Assembly (NCBI GenBank): GCA_005406025.1
Contig: BGZK01001340.1
Coordinates: forward strand, 104,372 to 168,371
From: Eumeta japonica
Taxonomy: Eukaryota > Arthropoda > Insecta > Lepidoptera > Psychidae
Length of the DNA stretch: 64,000 nucleotides
Direction of reading: 5' to 3'
Shown here: positions 38,273 through 50,838 of the stretch, piece after piece
Position numbering within the stretch: the stretch's first letter is position 1
Layout: every line of letters begins with the position of its first letter
Notes under the pieces: generated by a model
What the model saw: the letters and a program-made list of their open reading frames with translations, nothing else
What the model was told of the DNA's origin: nothing
The model's database searches: none
Position numbers and translations under genes: made by a program

Positions 38273-38572
38273 ATGAAAAAAATGAGCATTAAATATTCGT
38301 CTCCCTCGCTTAAAGGATTAGATATGTACGAGTTATTTTTGCATTTACAAAAAGATATCTTAAAAGATACATTTCCTCAAATTTTAAGCTTAAGTAATAT
38401 CTGTTTAACCCTTCCGATAACAATTGCGGCCGCGGAACGATCTTTTTCAGCTCTCAATTGCATTCATACGTACCTCAGGAATAGCCAGACAGAACAAAGG
38501 CTTTCAGATCTCGCGTTGTTATCTATAGAAAACATTTACTGTTGCAAATCAAAAGTAAGCCAAATTTTATGA
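38273..38572 (+). pseudogene. hAT transposase C-terminal fragment
   Basis: About 99 codons. Starts KYSSPSLKGLDMYELF and carries the dimerisation motif with AERSFSALN and a terminal LALLSIEN. The family resemblance is clear, but the catalytic DDE residues lie upstream in the full-length protein and are not here. Confidence 0.8.
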
Positions 38573-39129
38573 CTTGGTATTAGCTCATTTTCTCAAGAAA
38601 AATCGTAGATTACCACTAGAATTTAAATAGCTTTTTATCTCATTTAATTCATTTATCCACTGCGCTGCTATAAATTCGACTAAAGGAAACTACTTCATTA
38701 GCTTTTTCAAAGCTGCTTTTATGCATGCTCGAAGTCTTCCGTTTGTATTCTATCGTTGACTTCAAGTATGCCAAAAGTGGCGAATGAAATATCTCCGCGT
38801 TATACCAGAGGGCGTTACGGAGCTCGGTAGTAATAGTTATATTTTTATTAATAATGTTTAATGTTGACAATTTTTTAAGGTTCGGCTTCCCTTTATATTT
38901 TTCTCACCCCTCGCCACTGGACTACACGTATGAGACACAACACGTATTAGTACAGAGTGCGATAAATAATTGTTCATTAAAACACTTTAATCATTAAAAA
39001 ATCTTAATTACTTACTATCTATACCAATGTACAAATCTATTGGCTCTGCCTGTACATTTATTTTTTCACTTGATTTTGTGATAAATAATCGTTTCATGAC
39101 GCAGTGATTCGCGTTATACATTTTTCATT

Positions 39130-39600
39130 TTGTCTGTCTATCTATCTGTCTGTCTGTATGTCTTTTTATAACTCAAGAATGTCTCGGCCAATCGAAATGA
39201 AAATTGGTATACAATGATAAAATGTAGTTGCGCACATGATAGGCCACTGTTGTTTTACTGTGTGTCTGTCTGTCTGTGTGTGTTTTTATAACGTAAGAAC
39301 GGTTTGATCGATTATGATTAAAATTGGTATACAGTAAAAACATTTGATTTCGTAAATGGGAGGCTATTGTTTTCCGGTTTTTCTGTTTGTCTGTCTGTAC
39401 ATTTTTCTATATTTAATAAAAACATTTCACTGATTTTGATGAAAATTTGTTTACCGACAGTAAGAACATGTGTTTGCGTAAATAATAGGCTACTGTCTGT
39501 CTATCTGTGTTTTGGCATGTGTGTATGTGTTTTTTATAACTTATGTATAGCTGTATATTTTATTAGTGAGTTTGTCAATAAAAGTAAATAAAAGCATAAA
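39130..39600. repeat. TCTG-rich interspersed repeat, unit 2
   Basis: Same block, but its left edge extends into gtctgtctatctatctg, sequence missing from units 1 and 3. Confidence 0.65.
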
Positions 39601-42600
39601 GATATATTACAGAATATTTAATTTATGTTCAATGATACATGAGGTTAGGTCAGGTACATAAACATTGTACCTGATTACGGTGTAATTAACGGGCGCCAAT
39701 CGACAGTAAGTGCCAAAAAAAGATATATAATCAAACTTAATGATGTTCACAATCAAATGTTGTACAACATTTCACAAGGTTAAGGTAGGTGCCTGATTTC
39801 GAATATTGAACTGGGATCACTTCCCACCTATATCTGTTCTTGGTCTCTCATCTGTGATGAAATCTCGGCAGAAGGCAGTGTAGGCAAATATGTTAGAAGA
39901 AACAAAATATGTTAGAAGAACACTGTGCACTTCCAAACCGCCGTTTGCGTATCCAGATATCGGACATCCACTCTTGCGGGGGTGAAAAAAAAGGATCCTA
40001 AAACCACCAGAGACACGTGTCACCGATGATAACCGGTATACCAGATTTCACAAATCACTTCTCTGAACAAAACATCGCATCGTACCCGTTACTTAGGAGG
40101 ATCCCACGATAAATACTTATAGTCTGCCTTGACGCTTTTCAAATCAGAAAAGAATACCCACGAATTTTGTATTTGTAAAACTTATCTTCGCTATGATACA
40201 AATGATATGGCTGATCAATCTAATGAAGGTTTTAATGACACTAACAAATAGATGTTCAAAGCAGATGCTTTTAAATTTCTTCTTTTTTATGATTCATCGA
40301 CTGAATTTAGTAATAAATGCAAAAAAGTTCCTTTACAGCAAACAAAATCGACGAAGAGCAAAATCGAAAGTCGAGACCGGATGAGGACGGAATCCTCATT
40401 ATTCGTATAGTACGTAATTGTCCTCGTGGGACGTCATCGCCGAGCAAAGTTCGGTTTAAAGGAGAAACGAGCATGCGCACCGCCGGCTTTGAAATGAGGA
40501 CGTCGGAAATAAACTGTAATCGAAGTTCTCACCTCATATTTTAATATCAGCATTTTCCACGAAACGCCTGAAATAAATACCCTGCGGCAGTAGTCCGCGG
40601 CGCCTGCGCCAGTAGGGCGGTGTATTAGACGGCACGAGTCTTGGGGTCGAACGAAGGTCGGTCCGCCTTATTTACCGGAAGTAGGTATGACTGCAGATCA
40701 ATCTTCCACATGCATATCGGTATGTACTACGAAGTATTTTGCACGTGGTTCGTACGTAGCTCGAACGTTACTTGCAACACCAGTTCATAATACGTATCGC
40801 CTCTACTACATACTATATAAATCTGCAGCATCTGTCTGTATGTCTCGTCTGTCTGTCTCTGTGTAATTCGATCTCGATGAAAAGTGGTATACGATAAGAA
40901 TATATGTTTGATGTATGAACAAATGAGGGGCTATATGTGATTTCGAAAGAAATTTAATTATTCTTTTAAATTGTTTTAGTATCCATGTTCATTAATTTCT
41001 ACACGATTGTGTACCTACACGTGTGTACCTAATATTGTAAAGAGGTGAAGGATGTATGTTTGTAAATTTGGATGTGGGGGGTGATCTCCACTACTTACTG
41101 ATCCTCTTCCGATATTCTGTCACTAACAGAGAAGTACGTTCTTGAGAGCGCTACAGGATACTTTAAATTATGTTAAGGCAAAGTTTACAGTAGGATATCG
41201 CAACAAAAGTAATAGAAGTCTTTTACAAGGTATTCTATTACGTACTCATGAAAATATACCGTAAACCTCATTATAAATTGAAAACATTAAGGCACACGCT
41301 AGTTTATTTCTTGCGTTTTTTACAACTGTAAAAATAATTAGTGTAATAATAGAAAATTGCAGCCGCTAATAAGCTCTTGTTTTTCTTTTAAGCAAACAAA
41401 ATTAATTGATTGCACTATCACAGGCACTTTCTGTGATTTCATATTAATTTGAATTTTATATTTCTCAGTATAACACAACGTAGCAGGCATTTTGGCGGCG
41501 GACGAGTGCTTGTGCCACCGAGCGGCGAACTACGCAGACATTGCAGAATTGATAACGGTTTTGCACTGTAAGACCATTTTTATTTCGTTTATTTCTGCTT
41601 TTGTAATAAGATGACATTTAATAATAAACACCTATTTGTATTAAGTCACATATAAGTCACTGCAACTCGATAACGGTCGGAAATGCTATTACAGAACTGT
41701 TATAAGTACGCCGATAGACGGTGCGAAGTTCACCAAATTATTCTATAAATAAAGTATTGAGTCACAACGATGTTAACTTATGAGAGTATTGCTGTAGTTT
41801 GTACTTATGGCTCAAGTAAATGTGTATGTATATATTTTAGGATACGATTTATCGTCAGAACGGCTCGTGTGGACAGTTTGAAGTAGGTATATGTTGTTCA
41901 CTACGGGAGGAATCCATCACGACGGCATCGTCTTCTGGTGTGCACACGTGTCCATTTTAATTCTATCGACATATTGATGATTGTTGTAAAGGAGTTTCGT
42001 TCCGTTGTATGCCTTCATACTCCATGTCCAGTCACGTTCGGCTCGTCCATGACCTTAATTAGGTACCTATCTTGTTTTGGAACCGTCAAAAACTTAACAA
42101 TACCACATGTGTTATAAATTTTCCTCAATATATCTCATATTTTAGAGATTTCTTATTTGATTTTGGGGAGTTTCCTAATATATCTTCCAAACTCGAAATC
42201 CAATACAACGAAAAATTAAAATGAGAACATCATAGACTATGCTAATTCAAAAGGAATCATTAAAATCAGTTCTGAGAACCTCTTATTGTTTTTTGAAAGC
42301 GGTTAAAAATATCCTCCTACATGTAAGTAGTACAATGCAATCAAATTAATTAAACAAATGTAAAATTTGTTAATTCTATACGTCATTACGAAAAATTTAT
42401 TATAAAATATAGCTTTAAAAGTAAATATCTATGTACTGTCTGTGTGCTCTTTTATTTATGGTAATGAATAAAAAATTATAATTTGGTAAAAACTTCAAGG
42501 AAAATAACCAAAATTTACAAATTGTCAATAAATATTTTCTACAACTTTGGCAAAATAAATTAGGCGTCAGACAATGATGGCCGACTATGTTTCGAATGAT

Positions 42601-43050
42601 ATAAATGTAAGAATATTATACAATAAATAGAAAAATGTCATTTACAGATTATGCAGAGGGATATTAGTAGGAATTAGAAGTATTTGTTTCGTGTTTTTTT
42701 TATTATTGTATTAAAATCAATCAAATACCCAGGATGATGAGGGTCAGAACAAAAGACACAGAAACCACGCGCTAACTCATCGACTGCTGAAGCCGAAATT
42801 AGAGCCTCGAAACATTATTACCATAACTTTGTTATAGAACATTAAGACTTTGTTCCTATGGCATGCAACGAAGCGCCTATTTTATTTAATCTTTGTATTA
42901 TTTCGTTTCTTTGATTGTGTAAAGTAATTTTCCAATGTTAAAAATTCTTACGTTCGTTTAAAAAAAATAATTTTGGCAACTTTAGTTTCAAACATATTTT
43001 GATTTGGAATATTGATATCGTTTTTATCAAATGCTTTCATATGAAATGTC
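39601..43050. other. Non-coding end of subrepeat B, unit 2
   Basis: Matches 15911-20421 of unit 1 minus about 0.95 kb at 40400. No supported gene. Confidence 0.5.
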
Positions 43051-43354
43051 ATTTATTTTGACTCTCATTAGTAGTTTCTATTTATTATTTATAAATATAT
43101 GTAAGTAATTTCCAAAAATTGCTAGAAAAGTCAAGTTTTAGGCTCGGTTATTTATAAAAATACGTAAACTTCTTAATCCAGATCGGATTCATTTAAGATC
43201 ATATAAAAGATTAAAATGCAGAACTAAATCGAGTTTTGAATTGAATTTGGGACTTGAGACTTTGAGATGGAAGTCGGGACAGTATAAAAAATCCATTGAT
43301 TCTTCCAAACTATAATTTAAAGTAAACATTACAATAATCTTTTAGAGTAGATAT

Positions 43355-43493
43355 TCATTCCGACGTCACTTCTGCAGCTGCGCCTTCTTGGAGGTCTTTA
43401 TCGGCAGCGCTCGCTTCTAGAGTCCTTTGCTTCTTCTGCATTTGCAATTTCAACATCTTGTTCTCGTCCGCACATTTGGTTGTGATTGCACTC
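43355..43493 (-). CDS. Terminal exon of unit-3 gene
   Basis: 139 nt. Against the 20734-20878 copy it lacks 6 nt, an in-frame loss of Arg-Gln from QKKQRQRTLE giving QKKQRTLE. The TGA stop is kept, with one synonymous Ser change beside it. Candidate AATAAA hexamers follow at 43052-43057 and 43081-43086 (as tttatt on the plus strand). Confidence 0.88.
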
Positions 43494-43609
43494 CTGCAAG
43501 CGGTGAGATTATACTTTGTTACTCTTTCAATATACTATATCTATAATCCTAACAAATTTCCAGTTAGATTTTATAGATCTACGTAATTTTCTCTTCAAAT
43601 AAACTGTTT

Positions 43610-43934
43610 TACAGCAGTAGGTGCAACCCAAGTGAAATGTTTGTGACCCCAGCGTTCCCTCGCCTCTTGCTTATTACGTTGTTAGCGCTGTCAGCGAAGT
43701 ATTCACTAAGAACTGTGTAATAAAAATTGTGTTTATTTAAAAAATATAAACATTTGAGAATCAGAAATATGAATAATTTAAAATTGAAAACAAAATGTGG
43801 ACCGCATTTAATTGATAATTGGTGTGCGAGTACGTCACTCAAACCACCAAAACTTTCATTTCCCAGCTAACGATATAAACTTTCGAGTGAGTTTGCTCAG
43901 TGACAGCCGACCCCTACACTCCTCGTGTCAACTA
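43610..43934. mobile_element. ~0.32-kb insertion in terminal intron, unit 3 gene
   Basis: In the copy at about 21000 the sequence reads ttttaccgcaggtgcatttcc without interruption. Here it is split by about 320 bp, between cagtaggtgc and actagtgcattt. A short imperfect direct repeat (taggtgca/tagtgcat) may be the target duplication. No clear TIRs or coding sequence; probably a non-autonomous element. Confidence 0.6.
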
Positions 43935-44871
43935 GTGCATTTCCTCCACGCTTTTCGTTTAAAATCTAACAAATATTTGCATTGTTAATGAACATTTACA
44001 ATCTCACATTTTCAGGCCGTATAGGGTTAGTATAGGGCTACAAGATTTTTTTAGGGTTCCTCAACGTTATAGGAAAAATGAATCCTTATAGGATAGCTTG
44101 GTTGGCCGTCTGTTCGTTAGATGAGAGATGCGAGAGGTATCGAGTTGTGATTAACACTACATGCTTAAATATGGGGTCCCATGGAGCTGTTAAAACTCAA
44201 TGCTCTAAATGAACGTAATCAAAAATTACGGTCAAAACACGGCCATAAGGCATTAAATGCTTTATATTTTGAAAGTCGCAAGTAAAACCAACCTATAGAG
44301 TTATAGACCTAGAATTATGAAATTTGGTTAAAAAAACAATATTTTTTTGTGAATCTCACATTTATGACAAAATGTGAACCGAACCGACAACTAAATAAAG
44401 AGACAAATAAATAAATTAATACTGCATTATCATCTATTTGTGAGCTATTTGCATTTTAAATTTGAATATAACTACTAACAAATGAAGCCCCATCTAATTT
44501 AGTTGAATAAAGGTTTGCGAAAATTGTATTTTCCAAGTGATTAAGTAAACACACTAATGAATATTTTATTCGTTTGTTAGATAACAATCTATTGTATTAA
44601 ATCAACAATAACGTTATTACCTTGTCTACACATTAATATGAAAAATTTTAACTTAAAATTTAATCATACCAGCACTAAAGTAACGTACAATTATACTTTA
44701 AAAATGAGAAATGTCTTCACATAAGAAGATTAGGAAGGAAGAGAATTTTTTAGGAAGACTATTATCTTACGAATACCCACTGTATGTATGTCTAAATCCG
44801 GCCAGAAGAAATTTACTCCGCATTCCTCCGCATTTAATTAAAAGCCACAAAAAACACTGAAAACATCGTAC

Positions 44872-45015
44872 CTGACCAGACTTCCTTTGACGTGGCTGTT
44901 GGCCGTGACCGTCATCACGATGTCGGCGACCTTCTCGGGGTCTAGGCACAGTTTGGCCGGCTTGGACAGAAAGGCCGGAGAAGCTTTACCCGTCAGCGAG
45001 TGCGTCGCTAATGTG
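44872..45015 (-). CDS. BEN domain exon 2, unit 3
   Basis: 144 nt, identical reading to unit 2, with donor and acceptor kept. Confidence 0.9.
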
Positions 45016-45087
45016 CTACAGGCGAAAGGAGACAATAATAGTTGGGGGTTTCAAAATAAGGCTGATGTCCACGATTTTAAAACTCAC

Positions 45088-45199
45088 CGTCGAGAGAACA
45101 CTGCCATGAGCAGTTTTCGGGTCGCCATCGTGTATGACTTCCAATTGATTTTGAGTAGACCTCTTTTGGTACTAGTGTCGTTCCAGCACCGATAGGAAC
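45088..45199 (-). pseudogene. BEN domain exon 1, unit 3 (-1 frameshift)
   Basis: 112 nt with the same four-A run as unit 2; same consequence for the BEN reading frame. Confidence 0.8.
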
Positions 45200-45590
45200 C
45201 TAAGGATCACAAATGATGAGGTAAGATGAATATGTTTTATTTAGTAACTGACATGTATGGGAGAGTTTTAACGTGTAACGCATTTGACACATTTTAATCG
45301 AAAAAGGACCTCCTTTAGAACAAATGCGTAATACACCTATGAAGAGCAATGAACTAATTTTCATTTACGGTTCGCCTACGACTTATTCATTTCTACATCA
45401 TAACACCAATTTTTACAAATAAATTGTTATTTATTAAAAGATTCAGATTGAGTTGAAGTTCTTGAATTGAGGTTCTTGTTCTAATGTCATTCAATTATGA
45501 AGAGAAGAGTAAGGATACAGTCTTCTTTAAATATGAAATTATATTATCGAAAATAAAAATGTAGAGAAATATAAAAAGAACAATTCTCAC

Positions 45591-46267
45591 CATTTCTTTC
45601 AGTTCGCTATAGGAATTGTTTAATGAATTTTCTGTCTTCTTGCACTTATCTTTGAACCGATCGTCACTTTCATTTTCCTGGTTTGTTCCAAGTTCGCCAT
45701 GTGGACTACATCTTTCCGCTATTTCTATATAATTACGAGATCTGTCTCGTATCGCTTCTGTAGTCAGGGGGCGTTCCTTGATTTAGTTCATTCACAGATT
45801 TTTCATCGCCACCATGCAACGTATCAAATGCCACGCCTTCCACATTATAAGCAGGAAAATCAGGCGATTGAGACTTGCATGATTCTTTTCCGGCTCCCAA
45901 CAACGTTGTCATTAGATTGCTTGACAACGTTTTTAATTTTTGTACCGTCTCTTTAATTATTTTCACCTCATCTTTTATTTCAGATATTTCCGATGAGGCT
46001 ATCAAATTCATTTTTATTTTTGCGATATTTATTTTCCCTTTATCATCGGTTTTACGAAGTGTACTACACTTTGCGTATTTCTGAAATAAATTCGAGTTGC
46101 TGGCGTCCTTTCTGCCCAGATCGTAAGTTTGTCTTTCTAAAACCTTCTTTAATAACCGATTGGGTGTCCGACGTGTCGACAACGCTGGCTTCAGTCTTGG
46201 CTGTTTCTTTCCTTTCTGTTTGCTATAATTTTTCGTTGGCCGTGTTTTTATCTTTTTTGAGTGGTAA
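45591..46267 (-). pseudogene. Large basic/coiled-coil exon, unit 3 (two +1 shifts)
   Basis: 677 nt. An extra A early in the Lys-rich segment (six T on the plus strand near 46255 instead of five) brings in a TAG about 13 codons in. An extra G near 45770 (five instead of four) breaks the frame again after NELNQGTP. The coiled-coil part between them is intact apart from G to E in GAGKE. Confidence 0.8.
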
Positions 46268-46772
46268 CTGTGAATATAAAATTTTGTTTAATAAAATGTT
46301 TAATACTTTGTAACGGATTCACTAGGTTTTAAGGGGTTATCTATACGTAACTAAGAAATAGGTCACAAGCAGACCAAAGTCGTGATAGTCCTTATATATT
46401 CTTAATAACATGCAGAAGATATACTTGCTAAATCATCATGGTTTTATATATGAAAATTTATTCCCTAGTTGTGATTGTATTACTTTAGGGCATTTTTTCA
46501 GACTTTCTCAAAATCTTGTATTTTAGTTTGAGAATCTTGGACTTTAAGTCATCCTTACTCAGTAAGAGTTAAGCGCCACCGATCAATAAGGTGAAATCGT
46601 CCACGACCGACAGCTTAACATGCTGTCTGAGGTACTGACTGAGTGGTTTGATTTGTTCAATTCGCTGGTAGTCATGATTCGATCCCGATCAATATCTTTA
46701 TTCGAAATAATCTTTTACATTTTACCACAATTTTGCATCTCTATATCATGTTGTAAACTTTTCCAGGCTTAC

Positions 46773-46936
46773 CTCGCTCTCGCTGTCAGAGCTCGACTGC
46801 TGGTCTGGCGCCCACGAGGACCCGCTACTCGAGTAATCCCCCGGCTCCAGATCGTTTGTTGTCTCCGAATTGACGCGGCTTTTCTGACCGTTCTTAGCGA
46901 GAGACGGCAAAGGGTCTTCGATGGTGTTACGATCGT
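46773..46936 (-). CDS. Acidic Ser-rich exon, unit 3
   Basis: 164 nt with the same coding sequence and splice sites as units 1 and 2. Confidence 0.85.
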
Positions 46937-47426
46937 CTAGCAAAATCACATAAACTGTAAAATGTCTAACATCTGTCTTTCCATGAAGTCATAGAAAATG
47001 CATTCAACATAAATGTTCATAATTTGCTATTAGTATAATCGCACGTTCGTTAAGCGGGACAAACGTCTCATTTAGCATTTTTTATATCGTAAGCGCTTGC
47101 CCGTCTTGTTTATCGTTAAGTCAGTGTCAATTCGTTGAATTAAAAAAAATACATATCACAACGAATGAAAACTATTCATTCGCTAGTGCGGCTTAAATCT
47201 ATTTTTTTTAAATAAAAATTTACGGGATTCAAAAATTTTATTTGAGTTTTCTATACCCCTTACACTCTTAACAGCTTACTGTTACATTGCTGGTTTGCCT
47301 GAACTTGGCCTAAGTACATATTAGATTTATGGTAACTCCTTCTCAGAAAACAATAACATGATACTTTAACGTCCAAAAATCTCTTTTACAACCTGTTGTA
47401 AATTGTTTGTCGTTTTATTTTATACT

Positions 47427-47650
47427 AGCTGCGCCCCGCGGACTCACCCGCGTGGTAATGGAAAATTATGATAATAGTGATAGAAAGTATTTTATTTTTT
47501 CGTCAATTTTTCAATGTTTCTATATTATTCTGCTATTCAGTACTGAGACAATTCCAACAAATTAAAAATCATGAAAATCGGTCAAGCCGTTCTCCAGTTA
47601 TAAGTGTTCGAACAATTATATTGTGCGATGTATGTAAATTGGATCTAAGG
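47427..47650 (+). mobile_element. Lepidopteran SINE/LINE-like fragment, unit 3
   Basis: Same insertion, with the same cacccgcgtgg variant as unit 2. Confidence 0.65.
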
Positions 47651-48319
47651 ATTTTTATGATGATCTCACTAATATGTATTACAGGTATTACAAACGCTAT
47701 AGTTTGTAAGGATAGATAGGTACGGAAGTACATGATGATTGATGGTAATGCAAAAGTTATAGGTGGCTATTGCAATATGCACCTATAAGCTTTAATGTGT
47801 TAAATATGTTAAACGATTTATTTTGGTGTGTATAAACATGCAGATTTTGCGATTTAGAAACGCGTGAGCAAGCCACATAGAGCTGGGCGTGGGAAAAAAC
47901 ATTGCGTGCTCAAATGTATGCCTGCTACCTTTATGGCCTGACCCTGCCGCCGGACCGCACCATAATATCGTGCACTCGCTTGTCTATCGTCATAACTATT
48001 CAAATATTTGTCCAAATGATGTAGTGTGAATGACAAAGTTTATCGGCTTTAAACACCAGATGCGATAAAAGTATTTATTTTGATATAAGTATCAATTTGT
48101 TACTATCAAATGTGCGTTAGAAATAAATAATCAATTTTTATAGTATTTATGGCTCACTATTTTGGCGATAATGGCTTACACATAAAAGATAGATATATGT
48201 TGTCTTTTTATGGGACTATTTAAGATAAACGTTTCCATTATATATTATATACATGTAATTTCAACAGTTTTTGCGCCTCGACAGAATAGCTCGCAGATGA
48301 AAGATTTTTCCCTACTTAC

Positions 48320-48512
48320 TTGACACTTATCGCTATATTTTGGATAATTCACACTATATCTTTATAAATTATAGCCTATCTGTTATTCTGATGTGTAAGC
48401 TATATTATTGTAAAGTGTACTCAAAATCCATTTAGTAGTTTTTGCGTGAAAGAGTATCAAACATACATCCATTCTTACAAATATTCGCGTTTATAATATA
48501 TATTAGTAGGAT
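48320..48512 (+). mobile_element. Retroposon tail fragment, unit 3
   Basis: Orthologous copy of the 3475-3665 fragment. Confidence 0.6.
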
Positions 48513-50712
48513 ATCCGTGTTTTGTTTCGTTAGTTAACTTTGCTAAAATCTTTTTTATTTAATGCAATAAATACGCATTGTGTTATTAATTTGAAATTTC
48601 CTTATGTATTGTCTCATCTGTAATTCCTGATAATCGCTTTTCAATTAGGAAATTATTTCTTTTTCATTAACTGCGATGCGATTCGATATTAACGCCATAT
48701 TTACACAAAGTAACAAGTTTTAAACCAGCTTTTCTTTATGATATCTACAAATGAAAATAATTTAAAACGAACCCGAATCCAATTGCAAAAACGACAAAAT
48801 AAGCCTCTTAAGTTTGTTGTACAACTTCTATATGTAAATCATCATATGCAAATGCTAATAATGACTTACCCATTTCATGGTTCTCACATAAAATTTTAGG
48901 TACAATAAATTATGACAGGGCATCGGTCGTCGTGGAAAATTATTTACAAACTCGGATTTTATAAAACGTTTTATATCCTAGGGCACGTGGAGTGTTGGGG
49001 CGCGTCGAACAACACATAGGTAAAGGAAGACAGGTGTTTTAAAACTGCACTGTTAAAACCAGTACCCCTTTTAATTTGCCGCAGTTAGAGTTTTGTGTGC
49101 GACGGACCCGCCACGAGTATTGGTCGTCGGGAAATAATCTTGTGTGAAATCGATTAGATAATTGACAATCTCATATCGTGCCTAAAATCATACCTTAGAC
49201 ATTTCTAGACCTAGACGATATTCTTCATTATAAATATTTCGTCTGCTATGTTTTCCTAAATCTGACCTCAATTTGTTTGTGATCAAGAACTATTTTCTGT
49301 ATTTAATTTTAGGTTCAATAATTTTGGAGAAATTCACTATGCTATTTCAAGACCCTAGACTACTTATATAGCCTAAAAGATCGCGTGCGCTAGATCTATA
49401 TCTACATTCTCTGCGCAATGTCCGCAATAGAGGTAGGAACGACTGACAGAGGCTACTATGAAGTTTGGATCATCGTGGCTTTAGTATGAAACAAGTTACA
49501 CAGAAGCCATTATTTACATTTGTATATATAAGAAACCACATCATCCATTTCCAACACTTCAAACACTTGGATCGTGGCAACCTCCCGATTTTTTTTATCT
49601 TAAAGTGGCACTGTGACATTTAATACGACGTGGCGTACACCGCGCACTCGCGACACAGTTTCTTTTTTGCATTAAAACCAAAACCATAATTAATTTCAAT
49701 CCATTCATTATCATTATGAAGTGTTTCTATAGTTCGATCTGCGTAAAACATTTTCATGCAAAATTTAGATACCTAAAAAGATTTATATATTTCCTCTGCT
49801 ATAAAAATGACTAAGTCGCGAACCAAAATTTCCTATTCGTCACTTCAATATTGGGGAGAGGAGCAAATTAAAATTTTCATATTGGCATATGAAATAAATC
49901 GGTAGAAACCGTGTTTTAGAAGATAATGACCAAATACGACCTTTCTCTCTCTCAGTTTAAGAAACTGCTGATATACGTCACTCATAGCTCACAGGAAAAT
50001 ATAAACAAAAATCTTAAATTTTTTATTACATATAGGACGGAAAGTATTCGTGAAGAGAGAACGTGTACTTTAGCCGCGACTGATAAATGCACTAATTATA
50101 CGACGGAGTCGGACGCAAATGCTAGTTAGCGATATTTTTATTCTTATTTTAGTTACCACAAACAAATTTGAGTCAAATAAAAGCACATAGGTAATATTAA
50201 AATATAGCTTTTACATCACCGAAACCTCTTCCTCCAAGTTTAGTTCGCATTCAAATATTTTTTTATACGATGACTCAAATTCAATTAGTACAGTACATTA
50301 AGTACGAAACTATTAATGATCGTTACCTAAATACTCGAGATTGCCATTCGTTAGAATTTAAACGACGACTAAATATACCTAATTGGATTGGTATTAAAAG
50401 ATCTAACATTGCCTTTTTACAATTCACAACTTTGAGAATAGTAGTTTCGACCTGGTGATCCGAGTCTTTTCCCCTGAAATTATGATTACTAAATGAGAGA
50501 AGACGAAACGACTCTGAGCAGCATAATAATTATAATGAAAGGAATAAACATAACATTGTTAAATGAATTCGTGATGCGCATAACTATATTTTTTTATATA
50601 AATAAAAATGTTTATTTTCATAAAATGAATAAACTTACATTACTTATTATTGCAACGAATGTTACGTAACGATAAAGATATTAAATATTAAAGATAGTGT
50701 CTATGAACTCAC

Positions 50713-50838
50713 CGGACGGGGCGACGACTTTGGCGGCGCGCGTTTCGCCGCTGCAGTCCGACGCCACGGCCGCGCTGGCGGGATGCAGCGCCTCCCGCGG
50801 CGGCGCCTGCGTCGGGGCCGGCCGGGGCACGCCGTGGT
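50713..50838 (-). CDS. Ala/Pro exon, unit 3 subrepeat A
   Basis: 126 nt and in frame, one visible base change from unit 1 (acttcggcgg to actttggcgg). Splice sites conserved. Confidence 0.75.

Larger units (their letters stand above)
37250..38919 (+). mobile_element. hAT element with TIRs and 8-bp TSD, unit 2 only
   Basis: Termini CAGTGGCGACGG on the left and, inverted, CAGTGGCGAGGG on the right, flanked by the 8-bp direct repeat gactacac (37242-37249 and 38920-38927). Total 1670 bp. Two plus-strand frames remain: 37975-38256 (starts MLRYGFSDISEPPRRRRR) and 38273-38572, whose ITIAAAERSFSALNCI and RLSDLALLSI sequences match the hAT C-terminal dimerisation domain. A stop separates the frames and the N-terminal catalytic part is missing, so this is an internally deleted copy. 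Its absence from units 1 and 3 is explained by their loss of the surrounding 3.2 kb. Confidence 0.9.
27067..43042. repeat. Subrepeats A+B of unit 2, fused by a deletion
   Basis: A starts at 27067 (cactcatagctcacagg) and B ends near 43042 (gctttcatat). Near 33920 the A copy jumps straight into sequence matching 13795 of unit 1 (aatgtttttcttaatccacg). The end of A and the start of B, including the second Ala/Pro exon, are therefore gone. A short aattaa stretch is shared at the junction. Confidence 0.8.
21955..44872. repeat. Tandem unit 2 (~22.9 kb)
   Basis: Second copy of the unit. Relative to units 1 and 3 it has lost the segment matching about 11.9-13.8 kb of unit 1 (junction near 33920) and the segment matching about 16.8-17.74 kb (junction near 40400). 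It carries extra DNA at 33690-33800, 35037-35340, 35912-39126 and 43610-43934. These differences are large and each has a clear junction, which argues for distinct genomic copies rather than one copy assembled repeatedly. Confidence 0.97.
46937..50712. other. Intron between Ala/Pro and acidic exons, unit 3
   Basis: Copy of the unit-1 intron, same contents. Confidence 0.6.
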
